DNA from: Linyphia triangularis
Taxonomy: Eukaryota; Arthropoda; Arachnida; Araneae; Linyphiidae
Assembly: GCA_963978545.1 (NCBI GenBank)
Contig: OZ021726.1
Location: 55,969,959 to 56,033,958, forward strand
Length of the DNA stretch: 64,000 bases
Direction of reading: 5' to 3'
Below are positions 36,791 through 50,385 of this stretch, one piece after another. A model generated the notes under the pieces. The model was not told the DNA's origin. It worked only from the letters and a program-made list of their open reading frames with translations, and did not search any database. Within the stretch, counting starts at the first letter, position 1. Every line of letters begins with the position of its first letter. The position numbers and the translations under genes are program-made.

Positions 36791-38412
36791 ATTGAGGCAA
36801 CAAGTTTTCTATTTATTAGATTTCTTTATAATCACCATAGAAATTGGATCTTTATTTTAGAAAATTGTAAAATGTATCATTTTAGTTTTGAACTAATATA
36901 TTTAGATACAATCCGGCTGTGCTGACTGTCGTGCTCGAGACGCAACGGGTGTCATTATAACAATATTTAAAATTTAATTGCAAATGATACGCACTTATTT
37001 ACTGAAGGGAACCAACTTAAATTATGCATATAACAAAAGGAACTTTTATCCGCGAATTTCATTTTTGAACTATTTATACAATCTATTTAAAAAAAAATGA
37101 AAAAATAGCAAGATTTTTTTAAATTGGTTGGTTAAATGTGAAGTTATATAATAAAAAAAGTCTTACACTGTCGACCTTCACTCAATATAAAATGTTAACA
37201 CTCATTTAACGCTGTGTACCCTTACAAAAATGAATGAAGTTTATATAGTAAAAATATGGTATCATTTTGAAGCAACTGCATTCTATAATATTTTAAAGTA
37301 AAAAAATAAACAAAGTTGCTTATTTCCACCTAATTTCATAATTTCTAATACATACTGGTACATTGAACTGTACACTATACAAATGATGATTGAAAGCAGA
37401 TATTTCTGAAACACTTCCAACACTTTTTAAAATTAACCCGTTTGACCCCTTAGTTTGTCGCGAGCGATATGATAGATTACAAAAATTACTACCAGGCTAA
37501 ACCCGAATGACAACTAATGAAGATTTAGGGCGTGCTTACCCTCGCCTTCTTCTTTGGGAAACAGTTTTTCACTCAAAGAAAAAAAGAATGGGTTACATTT
37601 CAGAAAATAAACAACAGAAACTCGAAAGAAATGAAACCGGCACACAAACGTTTAGTTCACTTCCCAGGAAGTAAACCCAATTAATAGTTTTTCTGTTGAT
37701 AAAACTAGTTCCATGGAAAGTTGAGTAGTTATACCACGCAGTTAAAAAAAAAATCGAAGATAAGTAACACCAATAAAAAAAAAAGGAATGTTAAGTCGTG
37801 ATTTGGAACTCTTCAGTGGTGGAAGGAAGTGGAAATCACCTTTGAGTCGGAATGAGGAAGCGGTTTATGTAGAACGACGATACTAATGAGAATCAATTCT
37901 CACGTGAGTCTGACATGTGTTTGTTTTACTTTTCTGCGAGTGTGTGGGGGTAAGTGACTGAAATGTAGGCAAATGAGAAAGCTATTTGACCACTGGAATA
38001 TCAGGCGACTTTCTAATGATCTTTACTTTACTTGAAATGTCTCTTTTTATGACACTCCGGAAAGAGACAGAATGAGCTTCTAGAATATGAGCGGCCTCAT
38101 GCTCGCTTCCCCAATTCTTCCTCTGTAGCCTAAAATTTCCAAAATAAGTAAACTCCACTGAGATTGGGAAATATAGCCTTTTGTCAATCGACGGAATGCT
38201 TTATAGACAAGGGTGTAGTGAGGGCCTGTACGGCGTACCTCCACTTTTTTTTAACTAATTAATACTAACTCATAAATCTTTATGTTTGAATTGTGTTATA
38301 AGTTAATGCTGGTAAATTATGCAAAATATTGTGAATTTACATTTTATAATCAACCCATTAAAAACGACTTTGAATAGGATAAAAAATCACTGTTTTTAAC
38401 TTTACTTTGTTT
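36791..38412. other. Unassigned AT-rich sequence
   Basis: Near 38211, caagggtgtagtgagg resembles the end of the hAT element at 57980, but no partner was found. Nothing else was recognised. Confidence 0.35.
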
Positions 38413-38420
38413 GAATAGAT

Positions 38421-39133
38421 CAGCGTTCGCTACTAATTTTTAGGGCGGGCAGTAAGACTTATGTTGGAGCTTTTCGCGGGCTGGATACACCAAAATATGT
38501 ATCTTTAATAATTATCAATTTAACAATATATAGCATTTCTGGAAACTGGAAAAAATATCTCAATAAAATTACAATTGATATTTTATTCTTTTTTTTTCTC
38601 CTTCAAATAATAATAATACTAATAATAAAAAAAAACCTCTTCACTATTAGTAAATCAAAGTCTAAAAGAAGTAAATCTATTGTTTCAACGTGACACTGCG
38701 ACTTGACCTAACTTTTAATAAAATTATTTAAATTGTACTTCCAGATAACTCCGTTTTAGTCCATATCAATTTTAAGACGATGGTGGTCGAAATCGTGCAG
38801 TTTATTTTATGATAGAGTCGATATCTTTCTGAGTATTTGTTGCAGTCAATTTTAATAAATTGTCCAAATGAGAGATTCAATTAAGTTATTCCTGTATTTA
38901 TTCTTGGTGAAAACAACCTTACTGAAAGCTTCGTCATATAGTTTCTTTGGGCGCGTAGTGGAGAACTCTGTTCTGCATAGTTAATACACATTATTTCGGA
39001 TAAATTACAATTATGTAAAAAAAAAAATGTCCATTCCGTGAAATTTGAGTTTTTTTATATCTTCTGTGGTACCGGCGGAGCGCAGAAAAAACCTGTCGCG
39101 GGCCAAATCCGGGGCACATAGTGGCTGAAGCTG
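38421..39133. mobile_element. Short hAT element (family Q), copy 1
   Basis: The left end cagcgttcgctactaa and right end, read on the minus strand, cagcttcagccactat are inverted repeats, with subterminal gcggg-type motifs. The 8-bp flanks gaatagat (38413-38420) and acatagat (39134-39141) match at six positions. Internal sequence is similar to the Q copy at 57265-60896. No transposase, so non-autonomous. Confidence 0.7.
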
Positions 39134-39141
39134 ACATAGAT

Positions 39142-39843
39142 AATTTAAAGTATATTTTTAATTTTTCAGATTTTTTGGAAAATCATTTTTATGATTTTTG
39201 AAAAACACTAAGTGGAACCACAATAGCAATTTATTAGCAGGAAAAAAAAATGTCGATTTGTAAATTTTCTTACCAACCGTCGTTAATGCGTTAAAAAATT
39301 CCAGCTGTAGGGTTACCACCACGATTGGAAAGCTTGAGTAACGGTAAAAAAACTACAAACCTGCTGATAGCAGATTTTGGATGTCCCTTCAGTTGAAATG
39401 TAAATGAGGAACAGTTTCCACTTGGAAAGATCTTCTGGGAGGCATTAGACTTAAATTAGGAATCAAGTTGTAACGATGTTTTGGTTAGCATAGCATTCGT
39501 TTTCAAAGAAAACTATAATACAATACAACCAATATCTTTAAATAGGACACTCATCTACTATACACGTTCTCTTATTTATTAACTAGGGGCCTGTATTGAT
39601 GTTTAAATATTGGTAAATTTAATAATGTTTCGTCTTGTAGGGGAGAAACTTCCACAAGGCATTCTAATAGGAGCATCATTGTCGTCGCTTCAAGTTGCCG
39701 AAAGTAGAGTTTCCCGAGAGACGATTGTGATAAAATTACCAGATAGTTTGCAGTTAGTTTCTGTTAAATTTATCCACGAATCGATCTTACTCGAAGTAGA
39801 AGTTATAAAAAACCAGCTCCATACCAATAAGAATCATTTTCGC
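39142..39843. other. Unassigned sequence with one unexplained frame
   Basis: An open stretch to 39855 reads GEKLPQGILIGASLSSLQVAE after a possible acceptor (ttgtag near 39640). Composition looks coding-like, but no domain was recognised and it ends in the tandem repeat that follows. Confidence 0.3.
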
Positions 39844-40207
39844 AACATAGCGTAAATGTAAGGACATAGACATTAACAAATTATTAAAATGATTGTCCCC
39901 CCCCCCCCACCAAAACACCAAAGTGTATCCATGTTTGTTAAAACGTAATAAATGTGGAGGTTGATTAAATTTCTTGAACGACCAACTTTATAATCAAAAT
40001 CAATTTTCTTACAAAACGGATACGAAACATAGCGTAAATGTAAAGACATAGACATTAACAAATTATTAAAATGATTGTTCCCCCCCCCCCCCCCACCAAA
40101 ACACCAAAGTGTATAAATGTTTGTTAAAACGTAATAAATGGGGAGGTTGATTAAATTTCTTGAACGACCAACTTTATAATGAAAATCAATTTTCTTACAA
40201 AACGGAT
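39844..40207. repeat. Tandem duplication, 182-bp unit, two copies
   Basis: aacatagcgtaaatgta occurs at 39844 and 40026. Each unit contains a C run of 11-15 followed by accaaaacaccaaagtgtat. The copies differ by only a few substitutions and the C-run length, so the duplication is young. The 130-codon minus-strand frame with two GGGGG stretches is a by-product of the duplication. Confidence 0.92.
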
Positions 40208-40667
40208 ACGTAACTTTTATGTTTGTGTAAGTTATATAATTCTTAAAGTCTAACAATCGTTGCAAACTCTTAGAAAGATATCCCTATCATTGCAACGTAC
40301 ATAAAATGAAACATTGAAAATGAAACGTTGTGTTTTGGTTTCCTATTCATGCCTAAACTCCCACAATATTAATATGAATTCACCCGCGTATAATATGCAA
40401 TGGGGATTGAAACATAGGCACTATATTTTGACGTACGATGCTGACCATTTGATGTTTACAATTATATTGCCTATTTACTCCTGTCTATTTAGGGTCTACG
40501 TATATAAATCTATAATTGTTCGCAATAGGTACAGAACAGTCAAAATAAAACTGGAACAAAACACACAAGCGTCAGGTGGTACAATGGTGGTACCTGGTGA
40601 TAAATAAATTATTAGAATAAAAAAAAAACTTAACTCTCTCTATCAATAATAATTATATGAGAGTGGG
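40208..40667. other. Unassigned AT-rich sequence
   Basis: A 97-codon frame at 40314-40607 has no recognisable domain. Confidence 0.3.
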
Positions 40668-40942
<275 letters not shown>

Positions 40943-42737
40943 AAAGATTCGACGAGATGAAAGGAAAAGAGGAAGGGTAAGAGTAGATAGTGATGAATTA
41001 AAAGTAGGGGGCAGTTGGCTTTGGATTAAAAAAAAAATGAAATAGTGGTTTTTAAGCTATCTATGACTCTACCGAGGAAGAGTGGATATTGGAACTGATG
41101 AGCAATATACGGTGAATATAAAATGTAAGATGCATAGTATTTTGACTTATGAATATGATATGATTGGGAATTAATGCACTATATGGTAGATCAAGTAGCT
41201 TTAAGTTTCACTAGATAGTCAAAAATAAAACCTCTGGGTCCACCTGATTGGTAGAGCAGATCTTAAACATAAGCGATTATACCAATCTGAAATTTTAATT
41301 TTATTTCCTTGCAAATAAATTGAGGGATTGATGTCGGCGCTGCGCAGTAACATCGACTTATTTTAAACCAGTTGGGTCCTTCAACTTAAAGTGTGTTTTA
41401 TGAACCACAACGAACATCAAAGACTACTTAAAACTCAAACCCAGCCAGCACTTTTGATGTGAAAAGCCATAAAAACTAACGACCCGGTCATGTGGAGATC
41501 GACAAGCTTATAGGTTTTCACCACAACACACCCTGGAGATTTCGGCTTACAAAATTAAAACACTGACTATATGCTGCTGCGAACTGGAATGTTTAGTTTA
41601 GTAACGGATAAAATTTCTTCAAGAAGAGAATTTACAAATTAGCTAATGAATGTAAAAAGTAGTTTCAATTGTAATTTTCTTTTAAAAAACGACAACACTT
41701 CTTCCTGAATATTCTCCGATTCCTCATGTTTTAGTACATTAACATTCATAGACAAAAATTGTATAACAAAATTTATAAACATGAAAAAAGACGTTGGTTA
41801 ATTTATTTTCATTCATCACACATTTTCCCCCTAAGTTGTATGAATAGTTAGTGTTATATTGAGCAAGTTTTTATGGACAACAAATGTGTCGCATTGTAAA
41901 GATTTTTTTTTTTTTTTGTTCCACAGATATGCTGCCTTTTTCTTTTCTCCTTTACGATTAAAGTTATTAAACATGGTTGCAATTTACCGAGTGGTAAAGG
42001 AATGCAATAGTATTACTGAAGCAGTAACTTTGTTATTGAACTTATATAATTGAGTATGTATAATTGAGTATATAAAATGAAAAGCAGTGATTAAGCATCT
42101 AAATTTAGGAACAATTAATTTTTTTTCGTTAATAGAAAATTTTCATAAATTGTTGAACTATTAAAAATCTTGTTGTTTAATGTGAACGTTGTTTAACATT
42201 TCAAATCAAACATTAGTGACTCCACTTCTGGAAGTTTTACGTATCATGCGGTTGAGAAACAACAGACTGACACATAAATGGTGTATTCACCTGGAAGCAA
42301 GTGGACTGAAGAACCAGTTACTTCCACTTTCACTCCTTTCTCGTCTGACGATTTCCTCCCACACACGCATCTGGCAATGCACCACTACACCCACGAGGCG
42401 ATGAAGCGAGACCCAAGAAAACAATCCACAATTTTTGTCCACAAGCATACAGAACAGATGGAATAGCGTAGAAGCAATGACAATATTAATTCAAATTACT
42501 TTTGAGTTAGGTTACCTAATGAGGGATATTAATATATTTTAAAGTATATTTTTTTTTTTATATATTGCTTAAAAAATAGTTGCATATTTATATAACTATT
42601 CTTTTGGAATGTCCGAACATTACAATTTTAATGCTGCCCCAGTAGGAACAAATACGCTGGCAAACACTGGCCAACCCCGATGCGGATCTTTGTAGACTGA
42701 CCGTTGCTACAGATATTGGCCAATTTAGTCTAGTCGG
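40943..42737. other. Unassigned sequence, mostly AT-rich
   Basis: 42230-42470 is GC-richer and includes a 62-codon ATG frame at 42278 (MVYSPGSKWTEEP...) with no recognised domain. The rest is featureless. Confidence 0.3.
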
Positions 42738-42745
42738 TAAAATAT

Positions 42746-43244
42746 TAGAGGTCGGAAATATCGATCAAAATAAATATCGATACTTTATCGTTACATAGAA
42801 AGAAAAAATATCGGTAAAATATGGATACATGATTTTTTTAAATTTGATTTTCAATTTTGCCAGAAACAAAGTTTTTCGGGGCAAATTTCTACTTTTCATG
42901 ATTGCTTTTTTGTAAGGTGACTACTTTTTCAACTGAAATGGATCTATTACAAAAAAAAAGTTATATTTTCGCTTAATTGGTGCAGTGATTTTAAGAAAAA
43001 TTTAGATAATTTTCAATAACTTTTAAGTGTATGGCAAAATATTGAATATTGGTGACATTTTAACTGTCTCTCAGCCAAGTTCAAACTTTAGTTTTGAAGT
43101 GTTTGAAAAGGGAATAAAGAAAATCGAAAAAACACATGGAACTACAAAACCATCATCAAAAAACTAAAAATGTTTGAAAATATCGATATATTGGTGACTT
43201 TTATCGATATTTTTTTAGAAATATCGATATATCGCCGACTTCTA
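42746..43244. mobile_element. Non-autonomous hAT element (MITE), 499 bp
   Basis: The left end tagaggtcggaaatatcgat and right end, on the minus strand, tagaagtcggcgatatatcg are inverted repeats of the TAGAG type. The 8-bp flanks are taaaatat (42738-42745) and taaaatac (43245-43252), with one mismatch. Subterminal regions carry repeated atatcgata motifs. No coding capacity. Confidence 0.85.
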
Positions 43245-43252
43245 TAAAATAC

Positions 43253-43360
43253 ACTGGAAGCTTTAAAATATTGATGCAGAGTTTTAAAATTGAAATATAT
43301 TTTTATAAGAAAGGACAGAGGGATAAAAAAATATGTTTCGTAATAATTTTGACATGTTTA

Positions 43361-43392
<32 letters not shown>

Positions 43393-46300
43393 GATGGAAC
43401 GATGCTCGCGTTTCAGCATGGATTGGCCAATCGTCCCAGAACCATTGTTTTCGACATTTGTAAATACAGCTGTGCTGCCTGGGTGACTGGTTGGTTTGGC
43501 CAAGTAGTTCTTTGAGAAATGTCATAAAACTTATTATACTCGCATACATGACTCTAATAGCTGTTTAATTCGACAGTACAATATCGAAACCCAGGCACAA
43601 ATGTGGTTCGAAACCATAACCTATTGCTCAAGTGATAAAGCCCTAATTTACTAGAATATTAATATTTGAAAAAAGTGGGAGATGAGCATGGATTTTACAT
43701 ATGAAATCAAATAACAAGTTGGGAGATAACTTTTTAATCAGGTTAGTTACAGGAGATTAGATAAATACAAATTTATATACATAAAAACATATTAATGATG
43801 CTTTCGATAGTTTTAGATTGTGTGCAGTTCAAAATTGTGTGAAAAGATAAAATGGAATTTTGAATTTTTTCCCCCACCTGATAAATCAATGGGCAAAGTA
43901 ATTGAGTTTTTTGATAATGTGAGAAATAAGATTAGTATTAAATGAACATGTGATTCGGAAAATAATTTGTGTTTCTTCGTAAATAGTAAAGCACTATGTG
44001 TCCATGACCACCCAATAAATTTCAACTAATATATTAATTTTTAATAAGGTTTAGTTTCTTTAAATTATTATTTTTTAAAATTATCTTTATATTTGCTAGA
44101 AATGAAAATATTGATTTGATTGAATATTGAAAACATTTATGCAAAGATTGTTTAAAAGTTGGTTGTGAAAGAAATTTTACATTAATATAATATATGTGTA
44201 AACGTATTAAAGAGGAAAATATAATATCTTTTTCATGATTAAAATTGCATTATTAAATTTAAAATATTCTTTATTACATATTTTACACGGTATAACCTTA
44301 TTTTATAGTAAAAAAACATAAATTTTTTTATAAATTTTATTTAAAAAGTATCAATAGAATTTTAATGTCTTTTTGAAAAAACACTTTCATTAATTCCAAA
44401 TCTATGGAATAGTTCAACAACCCTCCTGTAAATAATTTATTGGCGGACGATTCTTCAAGATGTTCCATTTACTATACGCAGAGATTATTTTTAAAAGCAA
44501 TTGTTATACTTGTATTTTTAGCATGATCATCTTTTAAAGTTTGATTCAACTCCTCTTGTGTTTTCTTGTCAGCTTTAACATTTACCTCTTTTTACAGTAC
44601 TAATTGGCTGTAAGCGATCCGCCCTTAATAAATTATGTTTAATTTAGAAGTTTATCTCACTTGCCTTTCATTTCCTTATTTTCACTTACCGAGTTTGTAA
44701 ACAGGAAGAGTCGAATTTGTTTTGTTAGAGTGATATCACTTATAATAATGCCTCTGGAAAAGTTTAATGAACTGTAGAATCGGTGCAATGCTATGCTATT
44801 AATGATATTTTATATTTTGAAAAAGAAATTTGTTCTCGAATAATTGTAGGGAATGGGGGAAAATTACTGTTTTTACAAAGAAAATTTTATGAATTATTCT
44901 TAATTACTTTTACTATACAATTCACGTATAAGTAGGTTTTGGTGGAATGAGAAATAAAAGATAAACTATTACTTAAAACTATATGAATAATGAATCATAT
45001 CATTGGGTTTCTTGTTATATTTCCAATTATATTTGAATTAAGTTTTTAAGTTTTATCATAACAGTGATTTGAAATCTTATTTTACAGCAAGCCTGTACTA
45101 TCCGAATGTTCCATTTTCATTCTGTAACGCCTCGATAGAATAAGAAAGTTGGACTATAAATAAAACATTTATTGCAGTTTATAAAAATGAGTTGTTTTGT
45201 ATCAAGTAACACACTGTTCAAACAGGAAGAGTAGAAATTACGGATACTTGAAAATAATCACACAATGTATTTATTTTCAACTACTCGTATATTCTTATAT
45301 AAGCTCATTCAAGTACTGTATCTTTTATTTTCGAAAACTAAACTACCGATTCTTTAAAGTTAAATCAACCAAAAAGAATATACATGAGATAATGCGGAAT
45401 CTTCGATTACCAACAATATTGTTTTTCGATAAGCTTTTGTTGATATTCGAATTTAATTTGGAAATTGAGTTATAGACAAAACGAAACATATAGTGTTGTA
45501 AGCTCAAGAGATTAAATTTCGCTCTTGTAATTCGCTGTTCTACTTTTCTTTCTTTATCAATACCTATAATATTTGAAATGAATAATACAGGTTGTTCATA
45601 TTTAAAGTTCTTTTATATATAATCTCATGGACAATATAGCAATAAAAAAATATTCAGACAATTTTGTAACGTATTATAAAGCCCATACGATATATACTTC
45701 TAAAAATAAATTCTTCTGAAGACGCTTCAAAGTTAACAATTATAGGATACATATTTAAATCTTACTACACAAATTATTTTCTTTTTGGTTTAAAACTTCA
45801 TTTACAACTTTCTTCGTATGTTGTTGTTTTTTTTACTTCGGGTATCTTTTCCGCATGACCTCAGTACTACGTTTACAAAGTTTTATAAAGATCTGCTGAT
45901 TTCTACTCGCTCTAGATTGGAAGGATCTAAACAAGAAAACTTTAATTTGAAAACCCTGTATACGACTTCTCGTTTTTAAGTCAGCCTATTACAATTGACT
46001 CTTGAGTACAGCACCACATTTTGTCATACACTTTTATTCAGTTCTAGAAGTGGAGGTAGAAGCGGGTTGACGCGTCCCCCCCCCCCACTTTTCAAGAAAA
46101 TACCCATGCATCCCCCCACTTTTAAAACCACTGAAATCTATTCCCCCCTCTCCACTTTTAAAAACACTCAACCAGCCCAAAAACTACTAATGAAAAATAA
46201 CATTAATCTTTAAATGTAGCGACACTGAGAAAAAGTGATTTTTTTTTACATTTGAAAACTTTAAAACTATTCATGGTGCACATATATCATAGAATTATAA

Positions 46301-47687
46301 AAATGTATTATACTACTTTGTATAAAGATATAAGTATTTTTATTAACAATTACTGTTACACTCGATCAACTTTTAACTTTGGAGGAAGTTTCTTTTAAGT
46401 TAAATTTCTATTCTTGTTTCTTTCAAAGAAAAGCTAAATAAAAAAAAAATTAGAGTTCTTTATTAATTTAATTTCATGAAAGTATGCATATTTAGAAGCA
46501 CTAGTTAAATCTAAATAAACAGTTATGCATTTATGGTTGAATTATTACTTCACTTAATCTCTTACTTCCAAGTAAAAAAAACTAAGTCGCAGAATATTCA
46601 TTAAAATAACATTACATTTTGAACCCTTGTTCAATCTTAGTGTTAGGAAGTATAAATTATTTCCTTACTAGTTAATATTTTTATTATAAGTTATGAAATT
46701 TTAAAATACATCGTTGAAGATTGGGCATGGGAGGTACTCGTCACCAACGTTTTGGCATACCCTCACTTTTTTTTCACAATTTCTTCCACTGCTTTTACCT
46801 CACTCCAAAGAAGTAGGATGAAGGAATGTTTATGTTTGGATCTTTGAGTACATCTCTTTGAACAATTCAAAACGAAAAGTACATCGTGCCTTTTCTCATC
46901 GTTGGCCTCAGTTTTGTTTTGATCGTTTCCACAAAGCAAGTCGCCCTTTGACCTACAGAAAGAATTAAATCGAAAGCAGAAAGGCGGGATTGTTCATCAG
47001 GAGAGCATTTGTCGTTTGGAGGAACTAGGAAAACGCTTTCTACAACTTTCCCAAGTAGGTCGTCCCGTCACGTGTATCAACTCTGAAGCGGAAGATAATA
47101 ATGCATCTAAAGAACTCTCTCTTTCTTTGCTTGAGGCGTCAGATAGAGGAAGGAAATGTCCACTTCCTAAGTTCTGTCTAATTATAAACCGTGAACGGGT
47201 CTGTAACGAGGCCCATGTCCCATTTAGGGTTATTCTGAAGCAAGAATCACGAGTCCACAAAGCGTGCACCGGACAGCTTGGCTCACCAGTTTTAAAAGAA
47301 AGTAAATAGACGTTCTAAAAGACTGAAATTTGTTGTTGTTGCGATGTCCGACTTGGATTGTTTGCCGTGGGTTTAAGAAAGATTTAGTACCGATCTTTTT
47401 AAAAGGATACAATCAAGTTGCTGGTTTCGAAAATTCCTGAAAATTTACAATAGAGGATGAATGTAACATTATTCAAGGATAGATAAAATAAATTTAAACC
47501 ATCTTATTTTTTTAATTATCAATTAGGATTATCATATTTATGTCCAAAGTATATAAAAAATAAAGGTAACTGAAAAAAAGGGGTTAATGGTACTAATTAC
47601 TAATTCAATACAGTCTTCGATAAAAACTTTTCTTGATTAAAAAATAAATTTTAATACATTGTTGAATGTATTTATTAGAATGCTCTA
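43253..47687. other. Unassigned sequence
   Basis: Contains a run of 29 A near 43363, a C-rich stretch with cccccacttttaaaa repeats at 46078-46170 that resembles a decayed DNA-transposon end, and a GC-richer block at 46860-47310. That block has open frames on both strands (neither starting at ATG on the plus strand) and no recognised domain. No gene is supported. Confidence 0.35.
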
Positions 47688-49201
47688 CAGTCCTGCACAA
47701 AAGTTTAGACACAGAGGGAATTCACGAAAAAGCAATATTATTCATTTAATTTTCACTAGTTTTTTTCAAATATATATTCTTAGAGCCATAAATAAAAAGT
47801 GTAGGGTGAAAAATTTCAAAGAAAAATTCAATAAAATTGTCTAACATCAACAAGTTGAAACTTGGCAAACTTTCCATGCCTCGAAAGTATAGGCACAAAC
47901 GTAAGATTTATGCAATTTCTTGAGAGGAAGTGATCACATCATTAAAGGGGAGTGTCTGTAAGTTCATATAAAAGGTTTGAAGTAATTTTCACTGGTTAGA
48001 ATGTTGTCGAAGTCTACGCAGTTTTCGTATGTAGAGATTTTAAGAATTTGGAAGTTAAAGGCCAGAGATTTCTGATATTTCAATCGTATTAATCGTTCCA
48101 AAAGAGGTATTTATAGAGTTTTTGTACATAGTGACCAATATCAGCCAAAATCACGATCTGGAAGGCCTCGATGAACCAGCAAATGGTATGATGGACAAAT
48201 TATAAAACTGGTTTCAAATCAACATTACTCTGCAAATAAGATCAAAATTATAATTGCCACTACAGTTTTACAGGAAACTGTACGTCGAAGGATTGTGGAA
48301 TGCGTTTGTTTTTTTAAATCTAAACTTAAACGCAAGTCGTGTTTGCAGTCTCATCACAAAGAAACAAAACTGAATTGGGCTCAGTAACACATGTCATACA
48401 GTGACGAAAAAATGGAGCTTAGATGGTTCAGAAAGATTTTCCTAGTACTGGGCATAATCTTCATAAAGATCATGTAACTCAGTTTAGCCGACGCGACGTC
48501 AAGGTGAAGGTTCAGTAATGGTTTGGGGAAAATTTGGATGGCCAAACTTTCCTAGCGTTTTTAAAGGGAAAGCAAAACTCTGAGGCCTACCAGGCAACTC
48601 TAGAAAGTAACTGACTACCATTTGGCGGGCTTTTGGACTTAAATGCAAATTTCAACAAGACAATGCCTCCATCCACACATCCAGGCCAACGAAATAGTGG
48701 TTTAGAGACAAAACAATCATGGTTCTCGATTGGCCTGCTAATAGTCTTGACTGTAATCCTATCGAAAATGTATGGGGAATTCTAACAAAAGCTGTATACA
48801 TTTGGAAAGCAGTATTCCACCATTTTTTAATTTAAAGAAGCCATTGAAAAGGCGTGGTATGGAATCAATCATGAAATCTTGCAAAAGCTTGTGCTTTTAA
48901 TGAAAAACCGTGTTTTTGATTTGATAAAACAGCTTAAAAGCTTAATTGATTGCTAAAACTTTTCGCTTGTTTATAAAAATTAAAAATTTTTAATTTGTGC
49001 CTAAACTTATGTGCAACGAATTTTTGTCGTTTTTTGTTATTTTTGTGACTAATTCGTCACAGATTTGTTGTTCATTTTCAAATTTCTATTTGAATGTAAC
49101 ATGCGCATATTGTTAAGTAATATACAGATTAAATCTTCCGTCTTAATACTATTTTATACAACAACAATTTTGTGTTGTGTCTAAACTTTTGTTCAGGACT
49201 G
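47688..49201 (+). mobile_element. Tc1-like DNA transposon, 1.5 kb, inactive
   Basis: The terminal inverted repeats are about 26 bp with one mismatch (cagtcctgcacaaaagttta at 47688, and its partner with cagtcctgaacaaaagttta on the minus strand ending at 49201), flanked by TA on both sides (47686-47687 and 49202-49203), as expected for Tc1/mariner. A second, inner copy of the repeat lies inside each end (near 47877-47897 and 48996-49014), so the ends have the IR/DR layout seen in some Tc1 elements. The length fits the family. It encloses a decayed transposase. Confidence 0.93.
48020..48960 (+). pseudogene. Tc1-like transposase remnant (DD34E)
   Basis: The conserved motifs appear in order on the plus strand but in shifting frames. 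NRSKRG and PKSRSGRPR (48135-48170) come from the paired-like DNA-binding region. SDEK, holding the first catalytic aspartate, is at about 48400. GSVMVWG is at 48509-48529, QQDNASIHTS with the second aspartate codon at 48659, and NPIENVWG with the glutamate codon at 48764. The last two catalytic codons share a frame and have 34 residues between them, the Tc1 spacing. Frameshifts (for example between SDEK and GSVMVWG) and several stops (for example near 48581 and after GRPR) destroy the gene. It once cut and pasted the element; it cannot now. Confidence 0.9.
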
Positions 49202-49203
49202 TA

Positions 49204-50040
49204 TAACAAAGCTATTAAAAAATGCATATCCCATTATAAACTATACATTTATTTTTTCACTAACCTTTGCAAATTGTCTAATTGATAACAAACAAAAAAG
49301 AAGGAAAAAAAAAAGAAATTACACAAATAATAGAGGATTATCGGTTGATATTTCTTTTACTGAAACGTACAGTTAAAAAATTTTCTTTATTGGTGACACA
49401 GAACTACTTAGTCAAGCAAGTTGATTGCTTGCAGGCTATGCTAACCTAAACATTTTAAAAAACAGGCAGAAAGACGATTGTTAATAAATTTAGCAATGTT
49501 TTAATTTGCATTTACTTACTTATTGTCTGACTTTATTTTCATAACACTTCATCCAATGCTCTAATAAGGCTAAAAAAAATTATTATTTTTTTATCAAACA
49601 TTTTTTATTAATTAAACTAGCGATGATAATAAATGAAGCTGTTTGAAATAGCTGCATTTGAATTCTAAGCTGCGTATTTTAATGTTGTCAGCTACAAAGC
49701 CATTTATATGACATTTTGTTAATAATTATATTCCATGATTAAATATTTCTTGTACTAAATCCTATTTCCTTAGTCCTTCATCCAAAATTCTATTAAAAAT
49801 ATAATTTTTCTCTTGAGAGAGGGGTTTAAAAAAATGTCGAAATGAGTTTCATACAATGTGCATTGGGTACTTCATGTATGGTACTCAACTCGATTTTTTC
49901 ATTTAAGTTATAAATTAATCACTTTAAAAACAATAGCTTTTCTTTCGCACTTAAATAGCAATATGAAATACTGTACTTTTATATCTATAATAATAAAACT
50001 AAGAATGTATGGTTCTTAGGATCTATCTTTGTGGCTTTAT
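49204..50040. other. Unassigned AT-rich sequence
   Basis: Nothing recognised. Confidence 0.35.
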
Positions 50041-50251
50041 AGAAAGTGACGTCCAATATGAGTAGAACTTTGAAATTTTAAACATAAGTAAGTTTGATTT
50101 TCTAATTATGCTTTTGTCAAACAAAATGTTTAAACTTTTTTAATTTTTAATTTTTTTTTTTACAAAGCAACTTCTAATAGGTATAGAACTTTGAAACTTT
50201 AAGCAGAAGTAGTTTTGGTCTTTCAATTTTACTTTTCAGAGACAGGATGTT

Positions 50252-50295
<44 letters not shown>

Positions 50296-50385
50296 GTGAC
50301 TTTTAATAAGCGTATAACTCTTAAGTTTTAAACACAAGTTGTTCTGGCTTTTTAATTTTTCTTTTTACAAACAGAATGTTAACAT
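50041..50385. repeat. Three diverged tandem units of ~110-130 bp
   Basis: Each unit has the order: tgac or caac-t-taata, then gtatagaactttgaaa or similar, then ttttaaacacaagt or similar, then ttttctaatttt-like text, then cagaatgttaaa. Units start near 50046, 50165 and 50294. The second ends in a run of 38 T at 50255-50292. Confidence 0.6.

Noticed and set aside
39610..39855. 81-codon frame with coding-like composition
   Set aside because: No domain was recognised, and its end runs into a tandem repeat.
39873..40265. 130-codon minus-strand frame with glycine runs
   Set aside because: It is the translation of two tandem 182-bp units with C runs.
41240..41290. A-box-like attggtagagca
   Set aside because: No B box downstream.
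42278..42466. 62-codon ATG frame, GC-richer than its surroundings
   Set aside because: No recognised domain and no supporting splice or promoter signals; length is within chance.
43585..43650. Minus-strand tRNA-like stretch with ggtttcgaacca
   Set aside because: The B box is good, but no A box at the right distance and no acceptor pairing were found.
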